From positions 124,001-188,000 of the forward strand of contig NZ_SRUZ01000005.1 of the NCBI RefSeq assembly GCF_004791165.1: 64,000 nt of DNA, read 5' to 3'. This stretch comes from Mesorhizobium sp. M8A.F.Ca.ET.218.01.1.1. GTDB taxonomy: Bacteria; Pseudomonadota; Alphaproteobacteria; Rhizobiales; Rhizobiaceae. Shown piece by piece: positions 16,140-24,508 of this stretch (position 1 is the first letter of the stretch; each line of letters starts with the position of its first letter). Below the pieces are notes generated by a model. That model saw only the letters and a list, made by a program, of their open reading frames with translations, searched no databases and was not told the DNA's origin. A program made the position numbers and the translations under genes.

Positions 16140-17501
16140 ATGATGGCCGCGATATCCGAGCTTGTGCATACAGAGGGCGATTCCAACACCACGGCGGCGC
16201 GCGGCCGCTGGGATGCCGGCCAGGACGATCCCCGCATTCGCGGCTTGCTTGATCGCGATGCCGCCGCCTTCATGCACCAGAGCCTCTCCAGCCCGTGCCT
16301 CTCGACGATCGCCAAGGCTGAAGGCATCTGGATCGAGGATACCGCCGGCCGCCGTTTCATGGATTTCCACGGCAACAGCGTTCACCATCTCGGCTACGGC
16401 CATCCGAGACTGGTGGCGGCGATCAAGAAGCAGCTCGACGATCTCTGCTTCGCGCCGCGCCGCTTTACCTGCGAGCCCGCCGTCGAACTGGCGGAGAGAC
16501 TGGCGGCCCTCGCGCCTGGCGACCTCGGCAAGGTGCTGTTCACCACCGGCGGCTCGGATGCCATCGAGGTCGCGCTGAAGATCGCGCGCGCCGCGACCGG
16601 CCGTTTCAAGACGGTGTCGTTCTGGGACGCCTTCCACGGCGCCGGCTTTGGCGCGGCAAGCGTCGGCGGCGAGGCGACCTTTCGCTCGCACATATCAGGT
16701 CCGATGATGACCGGCACCGAGCATGTCGCGCCCTGGGACGGCTATCGCTGCCCCTATGGCCACGATTCCCTAGAGGCTTCTGGGCTCGCTTGCGCCAACA
16801 TGATCGCCTATGTGCTCGGCCGCGAGCAGGATGTGGCGGCGGTCGTTGCCGAGCCGATGCGCGCGACGCCCAATCCGCCGCCGCCCGGTTTCTGGAAGCG
16901 GGTGCGCGAAGCCTGCGACCGGCATGGCACGCTGCTGATCTTCGACGAAATCCCAACCGGCCTCGGCAAGACCGGAAAATTCTTCGCCCACGAACATGAC
17001 GGCGTTACGCCCGACATCGTCGTCCTCGGCAAGTCGCTGGGCGGCGGCATCCTGCCGATCGCCGCCGTCATCGCGCGCCGCGACCTCGACGTCACCGGCG
17101 GCTTCGCCATCGGTCACTACACCCATGAGAAGAACCCGGTGACGACGCGCGCCGCGCTGACGACCATCGACATCATCCTGGAGGACGGGCTGGTCGAGCG
17201 TTCGGCCGAACTTGGCCGGCATATGCTTGGACGGATGCAGGACCTGATGGCGCGTTCGCCCCATGTCGGCGATGTCAGGGGCAGGGGACTGATGGTCGGG
17301 GTCGAACTCGTCGAGGATCGCGCCTCGCGCCAGCCGGCACGCGACCTCGCCGAACGCGTCTTCTACGCCTGCCTGGAACAGGGACTGAGCTTCAAGGTCA
17401 GCCAAGGCAACGTGCTGACACTCTCGCCGCCATTGGTCATTTCGAAGACCGATCTCGACCGGGCGCTCGACATCGTCGAGACCGCGGTTCTGGCGGCCTG
17501 A
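16140..17501 (+). CDS. Class III PLP enzyme, PbfA-like hydroxy-aminoethylphosphonate ammonia-lyase candidate
   Basis: Fold-type I class III aminotransferase-family protein, 453 residues, with PLP lysine Lys298 (VLGKSLGGG) and the FDEIPTGLGKTG segment. Class III proteins next to phnW/phnY have been identified as PbfA, which releases ammonia from (R)-1-hydroxy-2-aminoethylphosphonate to give phosphonoacetaldehyde and so feeds PhnY. That is the best guess here; an ordinary transaminase for another aminophosphonate is the alternative. The start is a double ATG (16140/16143) after CGGAG. The next gene begins 2 bases after its stop. Confidence 0.7.
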   Translation: MMAAISELVHTEGDSNTTAARGRWDAGQDDPRIRGLLDRDAAAFMHQSLSSPCLSTIAKAEGIWIEDTAGRRFMDFHGNSVHHLGYGHPRLVAAIKKQLDDLCFAPRRFTCEPAVELAERLAALAPGDLGKVLFTTGGSDAIEVALKIARAATGRFKTVSFWDAFHGAGFGAASVGGEATFRSHISGPMMTGTEHVAPWDGYRCPYGHDSLEASGLACANMIAYVLGREQDVAAVVAEPMRATPNPPPPGFWKRVREACDRHGTLLIFDEIPTGLGKTGKFFAHEHDGVTPDIVVLGKSLGGGILPIAAVIARRDLDVTGGFAIGHYTHEKNPVTTRAALTTIDIILEDGLVERSAELGRHMLGRMQDLMARSPHVGDVRGRGLMVGVELVEDRASRQPARDLAERVFYACLEQGLSFKVSQGNVLTLSPPLVISKTDLDRALDIVETAVLAA

Positions 17502-17503
17502 CC

Positions 17504-18514
17504 ATGAAGGCCGTCCGCACTGACCACGAACTCGAATGTCCTGAAATCGATGCCGGCTTGCGGGCTAGGGGCGTCGACCTGGTGACGTTGCCGGACGGCA
17601 TTCCCGAAGCTGAACTCGCCAACGCGGTTGCCGACGCCGACCTTCTCTTGATGTGCTATACGCCGATCACCGCGCGGGTGATAGACGCGGCGCCAAGGCT
17701 GAAGGGCATCGTGAAATATGGCGTCGGTATCGATGCAATCGACATCGCCGCCGCGATGCGACGTGGTATTCCCGTGGTCAACGTGCCCGAATATGCCGAG
17801 GAAACCGTTGCCGAAGGCGCCTTCGCGCTGATGATCGCGCTCGCCAAGCGGCTGCCTGCGATCACGCAGGCAATGTCGCGCGATGGCTGGATCTGGCCCG
17901 AGCAACGCTGGCTGGGGCGTGATATTTCCGGCGCCACGCTTGGGCTCGTCGGCTGCGGCAAGATCGGCCGCAGCATGGCGCGCATGGCAGGCCAGGGATT
18001 CCGCGCACGCGTCCTTGGCTTTGATCCCGCTGTCGATGCAGCGACAATGCGCGCCGCCGGCATCGAGAAGGCCGACGACCTCCATGCCATGCTGGGCGCC
18101 TGCGATTTCATTTCCATCCATTGCGTTCTGAACGACCAGACACGCGGCCTGATCGGCAAGCATGAGCTCGCCTGCCTCAAACCCTCGGCCATCATCGTCA
18201 ATGTCTCGCGCGGTGCGTTGATCGATGAGGCGGCCCTCGTCGAGGCGATTGTCGCCGGTCGCATCGGTGGTGCCGGGCTCGACGTCTATTCGGCGGAGCC
18301 GCTGTCGAAGTCAGGCCATCCGATGAGTGTGCTGTTCGGTCGCGACAATGTGATCCTTTTTCCGCATCTCACCTTCTTCACGCATGAGGCGATGCGCCGG
18401 CTCGAGGACGACACGCTCGCGCGGTGTTTCGAGATCCTCGAAGGCAGGCCGGTGACCGTCCGCTCGCATGATCCGCGATTGCGGGCGCAGACGGCAGGTA
18501 TTGCGTTCGGCTGA
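17504..18514 (+). CDS. D-2-hydroxyacid dehydrogenase (phosphoglycerate dehydrogenase-like)
   Basis: NAD-dependent D-isomer 2-hydroxyacid dehydrogenase, 336 residues. The cofactor loop GLVGCGKIGRSMARM is near residues 147-161. The catalytic arginine region (NVSRGALID), the acidic residue (AGLDVYSAEP) and the histidine (FPHLTFFTHEA) follow in the usual order. It is tightly coupled to the class III PLP gene, so it likely acts on a phosphonate-related hydroxyacid or a by-product. The substrate cannot be told from sequence. It is not a standard phn gene, which makes its conserved spacing notable. Confidence 0.75.
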   Translation: MKAVRTDHELECPEIDAGLRARGVDLVTLPDGIPEAELANAVADADLLLMCYTPITARVIDAAPRLKGIVKYGVGIDAIDIAAAMRRGIPVVNVPEYAEETVAEGAFALMIALAKRLPAITQAMSRDGWIWPEQRWLGRDISGATLGLVGCGKIGRSMARMAGQGFRARVLGFDPAVDAATMRAAGIEKADDLHAMLGACDFISIHCVLNDQTRGLIGKHELACLKPSAIIVNVSRGALIDEAALVEAIVAGRIGGAGLDVYSAEPLSKSGHPMSVLFGRDNVILFPHLTFFTHEAMRRLEDDTLARCFEILEGRPVTVRSHDPRLRAQTAGIAFG

Positions 18515-18579
18515 TAAGCGAGATTTTTCAAGCTGATAGCTGCCCCCGGCGCAGTCACATTCATGGCCACGACGTGGAT

Positions 18580-18597
18580 GCGACAGTTCCGTGACAA
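18580..18597 (-). promoter_or_regulatory. Candidate Pho box upstream of phnS (minus orientation)
   Basis: Read on the minus strand, TTGTCAC and CTGTCGC are separated by 4 bases, the 7-4-7 layout of PhoB half-sites (consensus CTGTCAT-N4-CTGTCAT). It lies 172 bases before the phnS start in the 254-base gap 18515-18768. That gap is otherwise non-coding and includes an A/T-rich patch around 18620-18650 that could hold a promoter. Each half-site departs from consensus, so this is tentative. Confidence 0.35.
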
Positions 18598-18768
18598 ATA
18601 TCAGAAGAAGTTTGGCTCTCATAAAATAAATAGATTTTACTTATCGATCGCCGATCCCCAGAGTTGTCACAACGAAGACATCCAACCGGCTCAACGTCCG
18701 TCAGAGACCCAAGGCCGGGTGGTCCTAGTGCATCGCAGAATGTGCCTTCAATCAAAGGGGAACTCGTC

Positions 18769-19797
18769 ATGAAATCAAGAAACGCAACCATGGTCGCGGC
18801 CTTCGCCGCATTGCTTGCATCGGCGGCCCTCGTCGGGCCGGCGCTCGCCGACGGCGTCGTCACCGTCTACTCCGCCGATGGCCTACATGATGGCAATGGC
18901 AGCTGGTACGAGACCGAATTCGCCGCCTTCACCAAGGCCACCGGCATTACCGTTCAGTATATCGAGGCAGGTTCGGGCGGCGTCGTCGAGCGCGTCGCTA
19001 AGGAAAAATCTAACCCGCAGGCCGACGTGCTTGTGACCTTGCCGCCCTTCATCCAGCGCGCCGCCGCCGACGGCCTGTTGCAGGACTACAAGCCGGAGGC
19101 CGCATCCCAGATCGACGGTGGCACCGACAAGTATCGGCCGCTGGTCAACAATTACATGAACTTCATCTACAACAGCGCCGTGCTGTCGGAAGCGCCGAAG
19201 AGCTACAACGATCTGCTCGATCCGAAGTTCAAGGGCAAGATCCAGTATTCGACCCCCGGCCAGGCCGGTGACGGCACCGCCGTCATGCTGCAGATCATTC
19301 ATGCCTTCGGCGGCGAGGACGCCGGCTTCGAGTTCATGAAGAAGCTGCAGGACAACAATGTCGGCCCATCCGCCTCGACTGGCAAGCTGACCGCACTGGT
19401 CAACAAGGGCGAGCTGCACGTCGCCAATGGCGACCTTCAGATGAACATGTCGCAGATGGCCGACAATCCCAACATCAAGGTGTTCTGGCCGGCGGGGCCT
19501 GACGGCGTGCGCTCCACCTTCGCGCTGCCCTACGAAATCGGGCTGGTCACCGGTGCGCCCAATGCCGACAACGGCAAGAAGCTGATCGATTTCCTGCTGT
19601 CCAAGGAAGCCCAGTCGACTGTAAGCTCGATTGCCATCGGCTTGCCTGCCCGCAAGGACGTGACGCCCTCCGACGCCAACTTCGCCAAGCTGCAGGAGGC
19701 CATGAAGGGCCTGACCATCTGGTCGCCGAACTGGGACGAGGCGCTGAGCAAGCTGCCCGACTACGTCAAGAAATGGAACGAAGCGACCGGAAGTTGA
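18769..19797 (+). CDS. phnS: Aminoethylphosphonate ABC transporter periplasmic binding protein PhnS
   Basis: Periplasmic solute-binding protein of family 1 (iron/aminophosphonate-like clade), 342 residues. A Sec signal peptide covers about residues 1-27, ending ALADG. ATG 18769 follows AAAGGGGA at ideal spacing; the frame is open to 18664 but without a good ribosome site. It captures 2-aminoethylphosphonate for the PhnTUV membrane complex encoded next. Linkage to phnWAY supports the ligand; sequence alone would also allow a ferric-ion type ligand. Confidence 0.85.
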   Translation: MKSRNATMVAAFAALLASAALVGPALADGVVTVYSADGLHDGNGSWYETEFAAFTKATGITVQYIEAGSGGVVERVAKEKSNPQADVLVTLPPFIQRAAADGLLQDYKPEAASQIDGGTDKYRPLVNNYMNFIYNSAVLSEAPKSYNDLLDPKFKGKIQYSTPGQAGDGTAVMLQIIHAFGGEDAGFEFMKKLQDNNVGPSASTGKLTALVNKGELHVANGDLQMNMSQMADNPNIKVFWPAGPDGVRSTFALPYEIGLVTGAPNADNGKKLIDFLLSKEAQSTVSSIAIGLPARKDVTPSDANFAKLQEAMKGLTIWSPNWDEALSKLPDYVKKWNEATGS

Positions 19798-19829
19798 TCC
19801 GCCAAGGAAACAGTCCGGAGAACAACGCC

Positions 19830-20975
19830 ATGTCGGCAGCCGCCTTCACGGGTTCCGAAGTCACGGATATCGACGCCGCGAAAGTTCGCGGCGCCGGCTC
19901 CAATGTCCACTTCGACAAGGTCGTTGTCGCCTATGGCGCGCATGTCGTCCTGCATCCGCTGACCCTCGACATCGCGCCGGGCGAAATCCTGGCGATGATC
20001 GGCCCGTCCGGGTCCGGCAAGACGACCGCCTTGCGGGCCGTGGCCGGCTTCGTGCGGCCGAGAAGCGGACGCATCCGTATCGGCGCCACCGACGTGACCG
20101 ATCTGCCGCCCTACGAACGCGGGCTCGGCATGGTGGTGCAGAACTACGCGCTGTTTCCGCATATGCGGGTCGAGGACAACGTCGCCTTTGGCCTGCGGGC
20201 ACAAGGCGCCGACAAGGCGCTTATCGGCGAACGGGTGAAGGATGCGCTCGCCACCGTCGGCATGGCGACGTTTGCCCGGCGTTATCCACGCGAACTTTCG
20301 GGCGGCCAGCAGCAGCGCGTCGCGATTGCCCGCGCCCTTGCGGTGCGGCCACGCGTGCTCCTGCTCGACGAGCCGCTCTCGGCGCTCGACGCGCAGATCC
20401 GCCGCAACATGGTTGAGGAAATCGCCCGGCTGCACCGCAGCCTGCCCGGCCTCACCATCCTCTACGTCACGCATGACCAGACCGAGGCACTGACGCTTGC
20501 CGACAAGATCGCCATCATGCGCGACGGCAGGGTCTGTTCGCATGGGCCGACGACCGAACTCTATCGCCGCCCGCCAAACCGTTTTACCGCCGAGTTCCTC
20601 GGCCGCGCCAACCTTCTGCCGGTGACGGTTGCCGAAGCTGCCGGCCCGAAAGGCTTTGCCACGGCGAGGCATGGTGATGCCGTGCTCACCAGTGCCGGTC
20701 GCGACGAGAAGGCCGGCGACAAGAGCCTGCTTTGCATCAGGCCGCAGCATCTGAGCCTCACGGCAGACAGCGAGCACACCAACCGCATTGTCGGCACGCT
20801 CAGGGAAGTGCACTGGCAGGGCGAACTCACCCATCTGGTTCTCGATGTCGATGGCACGCCGGTGCGCGTCTCGGCAACAAAGCTGCCTATGGCCCTGCCG
20901 GAACCCGGCACAAAGGTACCGCTGTTCTTTGCGCCAGCCGATACGTCGCTTCTTCCGGAAGACGCCGGTGTCTGA
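19830..20975 (+). CDS. phnT: Aminoethylphosphonate ABC transporter ATP-binding protein PhnT
   Basis: Cytoplasmic ATPase of the importer, 381 residues. Walker A is GPSGSGKTT, the signature is LSGGQQQRVAIARAL, and Walker B ends LLLDEPLSALDA; a C-terminal TOBE-like regulatory domain follows from about residue 280. ATG 19830 follows CCGGAG; an in-frame upstream ATG would overlap phnS. The 3' end overlaps the next gene by 8 bases. Confidence 0.88.
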   Translation: MSAAAFTGSEVTDIDAAKVRGAGSNVHFDKVVVAYGAHVVLHPLTLDIAPGEILAMIGPSGSGKTTALRAVAGFVRPRSGRIRIGATDVTDLPPYERGLGMVVQNYALFPHMRVEDNVAFGLRAQGADKALIGERVKDALATVGMATFARRYPRELSGGQQQRVAIARALAVRPRVLLLDEPLSALDAQIRRNMVEEIARLHRSLPGLTILYVTHDQTEALTLADKIAIMRDGRVCSHGPTTELYRRPPNRFTAEFLGRANLLPVTVAEAAGPKGFATARHGDAVLTSAGRDEKAGDKSLLCIRPQHLSLTADSEHTNRIVGTLREVHWQGELTHLVLDVDGTPVRVSATKLPMALPEPGTKVPLFFAPADTSLLPEDAGV

Positions 20976-21828
20976 AGCGCTCGCCATTGGTGCTCCGACG
21001 GCCAGGAAGCGAGAGCCGGGCCGGCTGCGGATCGTGCCGCCGGCGGCCCTGCTGGCGCTGCTGTTCTTCTACCCGCTGGCGCTGATTGTACGTCAGGCCT
21101 TCCTCGACGACAGCGGTGTCGCCAATGTCCCGGAGATCGTCCGCGTCCTGCATTCGCGCTTCTTCCTCAACGCGCTCATCAACACGGTGACGATCTCGGT
21201 CACCGCGACGGCCGGATGCCTGATCGTCGGCCTGCTGCTGGCGCTGATCCTCGCCTTCGTGCCGTTTCCCGGCAGCGGCTTCATAGCCCGGCTGATCGAC
21301 ACCTTCATCGCCCTGCCGACCTTCCTGGTGACGCTTGCCTTCACCTTCCTTTACGGCTCCGCCGGCATGCTCAACTCGGGACTGATGGAGGCCTTCTCGC
21401 TGCCGCTGCCGCCTGTCGATTTCCTCTATTCGACCTGGGGCGTCGTGCTGGCGGAAGTCACGGTGTACACACCCTTCATCCTGCGGCCGCTGCTCGCCGC
21501 CATTTCGCTGGTCGATCGCGGCCAGATCGAAGCGGCAAGCGTGCTTGGCGCCAGGCCGTTCCGCATTGTCCGCCAAGTCATCCTGCCGGCGGCGGTGCCC
21601 GCGCTCGTCGCTGGCGGCAGTCTCTGCCTGCTGCTCACCGTCAACGAATTTGGCATCGTGCTGTTCATCGGCGCCAAGGGCGTCATCACCCTACCGCTGC
21701 TGATCTACGGCAAGGCGATCCAGGAATCGGCGTACCAGGTCGCCTGCATCATCGCCGTGGTCAACATCGCGCTGTCGCTCGGCTTGTTCGGTCTCTACCG
21801 GTTTGCCGCCGGCCGATTGGGAGTCTAG
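20968..21828 (+). CDS. phnU: Aminoethylphosphonate ABC transporter permease PhnU
   Basis: Inner-membrane permease, 286 residues, starting at GTG 20968 inside the end of phnT (VSEALAIG). The longer upstream frame overlaps phnT by 180 bases and has no membrane character, so it was rejected. About six hydrophobic spans are visible. The EAA-type loop is IEAASVLGARPFRIVRQVILP near residue 190. Confidence 0.85.
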   Translation: MSEALAIGAPTARKREPGRLRIVPPAALLALLFFYPLALIVRQAFLDDSGVANVPEIVRVLHSRFFLNALINTVTISVTATAGCLIVGLLLALILAFVPFPGSGFIARLIDTFIALPTFLVTLAFTFLYGSAGMLNSGLMEAFSLPLPPVDFLYSTWGVVLAEVTVYTPFILRPLLAAISLVDRGQIEAASVLGARPFRIVRQVILPAAVPALVAGGSLCLLLTVNEFGIVLFIGAKGVITLPLLIYGKAIQESAYQVACIIAVVNIALSLGLFGLYRFAAGRLGV

Positions 21829-21830
21829 CC

Positions 21831-22628
21831 ATGCTGGTCTGGTCGCGCTCCGGCCGCTTGATCATCTGGGTGATCTTCGCGCTGATCTTCGGCGTGCTGT
21901 TCCTGGCGCCGCTGGCGGTCATCCTCTTGTCCAGCCTTGCCGACCAATGGAACGGCGTGCTTCCCAATGGCTTGACCACGGAGCACTATGCCGACGTCGC
22001 CAAGGGCGCGGCCTGGAACGCGGTCAAGGCGAGCCTCGTCACCGGCTTCGCGGCAAGCGCATTGGCGCTGGTCAGCGGTACCTGGGCGGCATTGTCGCTT
22101 CGCCTGCAAGGGCCGGCCTTGAAACGCTTGCTCGGTCCTTTGTTCTTCATCCCGAGTGCGGTGCCTTCGGTGTCCGTCGGCCTCGGCCTGCTGGTTGCGT
22201 TCAGCCATCCACCGCTGTTGCTCAACGGCACGATCGCCATCGTCATGATCGCGCATTTCGTGCTGATCTCGGCTTTCACCTTCGGCAACGTCTCGGCCGG
22301 GCTGGCGCGGCTGTCGCCCGACTTCGAGCAAGTCGCCTCAAGCCTTGGCGCCAGGCCTGCCTACCGGCTATGGCATGTCACGCTGCCCTTACTCGCGCCT
22401 TACCTGGTTGCGGCCTTCGGGCTGAGCTTCGCGCTCTCCATGGGCGAGCTTGGCGCCACCGTGATGGTCTATCCGCCGGGCTGGGTGACGCTGCCGGTGT
22501 CGATCTTCAGCCTCACCGATCGCGGCGACATCTTTGCCGGTGCCGCACTGACGATGATCCTGGTGGCGGCGACGCTGGTCCTGCTGCTTGGGCTGGAGCG
22601 CATCACCGCGCGCGCCACCGGTTCGTAG
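21831..22628 (+). CDS. phnV: Aminoethylphosphonate ABC transporter permease PhnV
   Basis: Second permease of the importer, 265 residues from ATG 21831, two bases after the phnU stop. Six hydrophobic spans and an EAA loop (FEQVASSLGARPAYRLWHVTLP) are visible. It ends the phn transcription unit. Only 10 bases separate its stop from the convergent MaoC gene, with a small dyad GCTGA/TCAGC at 22631-22643. Confidence 0.85.
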   Translation: MLVWSRSGRLIIWVIFALIFGVLFLAPLAVILLSSLADQWNGVLPNGLTTEHYADVAKGAAWNAVKASLVTGFAASALALVSGTWAALSLRLQGPALKRLLGPLFFIPSAVPSVSVGLGLLVAFSHPPLLLNGTIAIVMIAHFVLISAFTFGNVSAGLARLSPDFEQVASSLGARPAYRLWHVTLPLLAPYLVAAFGLSFALSMGELGATVMVYPPGWVTLPVSIFSLTDRGDIFAGAALTMILVAATLVLLLGLERITARATGS

Positions 22629-22638
22629 GCGCTGAAGC

Positions 22639-23091
22639 TCAGCTCTGCGCCGGCTGCCGTTCGACGATGTAGATATGGTCGGCCGCCAGCACCACCTCGC
22701 CGCGCTGGTTGATGACCTCGCATCGCTCGATCACGCGTCCCGACCCAGGCCGCTTCGGATCGTCCTCCTTGGCCGCGATGGTGGTGCGCGTACGGATCGT
22801 GTCGCCGATGAACACCGGCTTGATGAAGCGCAGCCGGTCATAGCCATAGGAAAAGGCGACAGGGTTGATCACGTTCGCCGTCAGCCCGATGCCGACCGAG
22901 AACACCAGCGTGCCATGCGCGATGCGCTGGCCGAACGGCGTCGTCTTCATGAATTCGGCGTCCATGTGGTGCGGGAAGAAATCGCCGGTGTGGCCGGCAT
23001 GAACGATGAAGTCGGTCTCGGTGATGGTGCGGCCGCTGGTGAGGCGTGACGAGCCGATCTCGTAGTCCTCGAAATAGGTGATCTGTTCCAT
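22639..23091 (-). CDS. MaoC-like hot-dog (R)-hydratase family protein, paralogue 1
   Basis: A 150-residue single hot-dog protein of the MaoC/hydratase-2 family, which add water to trans-2-enoyl-CoA thioesters. The catalytic dyad of the family fits Asp37 and His42 (GDFFPHHMD). It is the last gene of a leftward sugar-import and sugar-acid operon, where a CoA-dependent enzyme is unexpected. Its segment FSYGYDRLRFIKPVFIGDT is almost identical to one in the MaoC protein at 34132-34695. The start overlaps the end of the Gfo/Idh gene by one base. Confidence 0.85.
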   Translation of the reverse strand: MEQITYFEDYEIGSSRLTSGRTITETDFIVHAGHTGDFFPHHMDAEFMKTTPFGQRIAHGTLVFSVGIGLTANVINPVAFSYGYDRLRFIKPVFIGDTIRTRTTIAAKEDDPKRPGSGRVIERCEVINQRGEVVLAADHIYIVERQPAQS

Positions 23092-24176
23092 CAGGGCCTT
23101 TCCGCGATCGGCGTCGCAGGCGCCGCGCTCGAACGATAGGCCGCTTCCACCAGCGCCATTGTGTTCCAGGCGTCGTCGACCGAGCTGATCAACTCATCGT
23201 CTTCGCCTGATGCAAAGCGCTGGACATTGGCCATGCGGCCGACGAAGGCGTCGGGAAACCATTCGCCGGCCAAAGGCACTGATATCCAATCGCTCCCGCC
23301 TTTCGGATAGATCTCCAGAATATCCGGCTCGCCCTTGGGATAGTCGAGGTTGAGGCCGAGCTTCAGATAGGCCGCACCCTCGGTGCCGCTGATGCGGAAC
23401 TCGCAGGCCTGGTGCCGGCGCCCGAACTTGTGGTCGTGGTTAATCGACAGCGCGCAGCGCACCGTGTCGCCATAGTCGAGAATGGCACTGGTGCGCGTCT
23501 GCGCCACCTTATGGTTGGGGTGGCCAAGCGTCTTGGCGTGCACGCCCTTGGGATCGCCGAGCAATTGCCGGATCAGGTCGAGATAGTGGATCGAGTGCAT
23601 GGCGATCTCGACGCGCGGCGCCTTGAGCAGGAATTCCCACAACTGCCACGGCGTCGCCAGCGCCAGCCAGGCGTCGAAGTCGACGACCTCGCCGAGCCAA
23701 CCCTTGGCGATTGCGTCCTTCAGCGCCAGCATCATCGGCGCGAAGCGCAGCTGGAAATTCACCGCCGCCTTGAGCTTCTTGGCGCGGCAGATTTCGAGGA
23801 TTTCGGTTGCTTCGCCGAGATAGTTGCCCATCGGCTTCTGGATCAGTGCGAACGCACCGTCGGGCAGAGCCTTCAGGATCTCGGCATGCCGCCCCGGTGG
23901 CGTTGCCAGATCGAAGATCGCGTCCTTCACTGCAGCGGCTTCTTCCGCCGAACGGAACGCCGTCACACCGCATGTGTCGGCCAGGACCCGCGCCTTGGCC
24001 TGGTCCGGATCATAGAGGCCGGCGATCTGAAATCCCGCCTTCCGGTAGGCGGGAAAATGCGCATCGCCGACGATGGAGCCGGCGCCGAAGGTGACGATCG
24101 GCCGGGACTTTGAGGGTTTGGGCCAGGACTGGACGAGCGAGGCAGGGTCGAAACCGCCCTCAGTCCCTTCAGTCAT
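23091..24176 (-). CDS. Gfo/Idh/MocA-family NAD(P)-dependent oxidoreductase
   Basis: A 361-residue dehydrogenase with an N-terminal Rossmann fold (ITFGAGSIVGDAHFPAY; here read as VTFGAGSIVGDAHF near residue 27) and the family QKPMGNY motif, a variant of the usual EKP, near residue 115. ATG 24176 was chosen; 49 extra residues upstream overlap the mutarotase gene. Family members oxidize sugars or inositols, often giving lactones or ketones. The gene order suggests that it acts on the sugar handled by the mutarotase and the enolase-superfamily enzyme. Confidence 0.82.
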   Translation of the reverse strand: MTEGTEGGFDPASLVQSWPKPSKSRPIVTFGAGSIVGDAHFPAYRKAGFQIAGLYDPDQAKARVLADTCGVTAFRSAEEAAAVKDAIFDLATPPGRHAEILKALPDGAFALIQKPMGNYLGEATEILEICRAKKLKAAVNFQLRFAPMMLALKDAIAKGWLGEVVDFDAWLALATPWQLWEFLLKAPRVEIAMHSIHYLDLIRQLLGDPKGVHAKTLGHPNHKVAQTRTSAILDYGDTVRCALSINHDHKFGRRHQACEFRISGTEGAAYLKLGLNLDYPKGEPDILEIYPKGGSDWISVPLAGEWFPDAFVGRMANVQRFASGEDDELISSVDDAWNTMALVEAAYRSSAAPATPIAERP

Positions 24177-24498
24177 GGTGAAAAACCTCGTCCATCTCGG
24201 CCCACCACTCGCCCTCCTTGCGTGTCGCCAGCGGCTCCTGGCAAGGTATGCAGACCGCCCACCACTCCTGCGTCCTGGGATCAGCGGCCATCTTGGCCAT
24301 GTCGGCGGCATAATCGGTGCCATGGTATTCGAAATTGGAAAACAGCAGGTTCTCCGGCCTTTTCAGGTAGATCGAGTAGTTCTTGATGTTGCAGGCCGAA
24401 ATCATTGTCAGCACGTCAGGCCAGACGGCGGCGTGCAGGCGGACATATTCCTCGACCTTTTCCGGTTTTAGCCCCAGTACAAATCCCATCCGCCGCAT
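24169..24498 (-). CDS. L-rhamnose mutarotase-like protein (RhaM family)
   Basis: A 109-residue protein that interconverts sugar anomers. The catalytic His22 of the RhaM family is conserved (YVRLHAAVWPDV), with the C-terminal WWAVCIPCQEPL segment of the family. It overlaps the Gfo/Idh gene by 8 bases. No rhamnose isomerase, kinase or aldolase is present, so the sugar may be rhamnose-like (6-deoxy) but is probably degraded by an oxidative route. Confidence 0.85.
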   Translation of the reverse strand: MRRMGFVLGLKPEKVEEYVRLHAAVWPDVLTMISACNIKNYSIYLKRPENLLFSNFEYHGTDYAADMAKMAADPRTQEWWAVCIPCQEPLATRKEGEWWAEMDEVFHHD

Positions 24499-24508
24499 AT
24501 CAGCTCCC

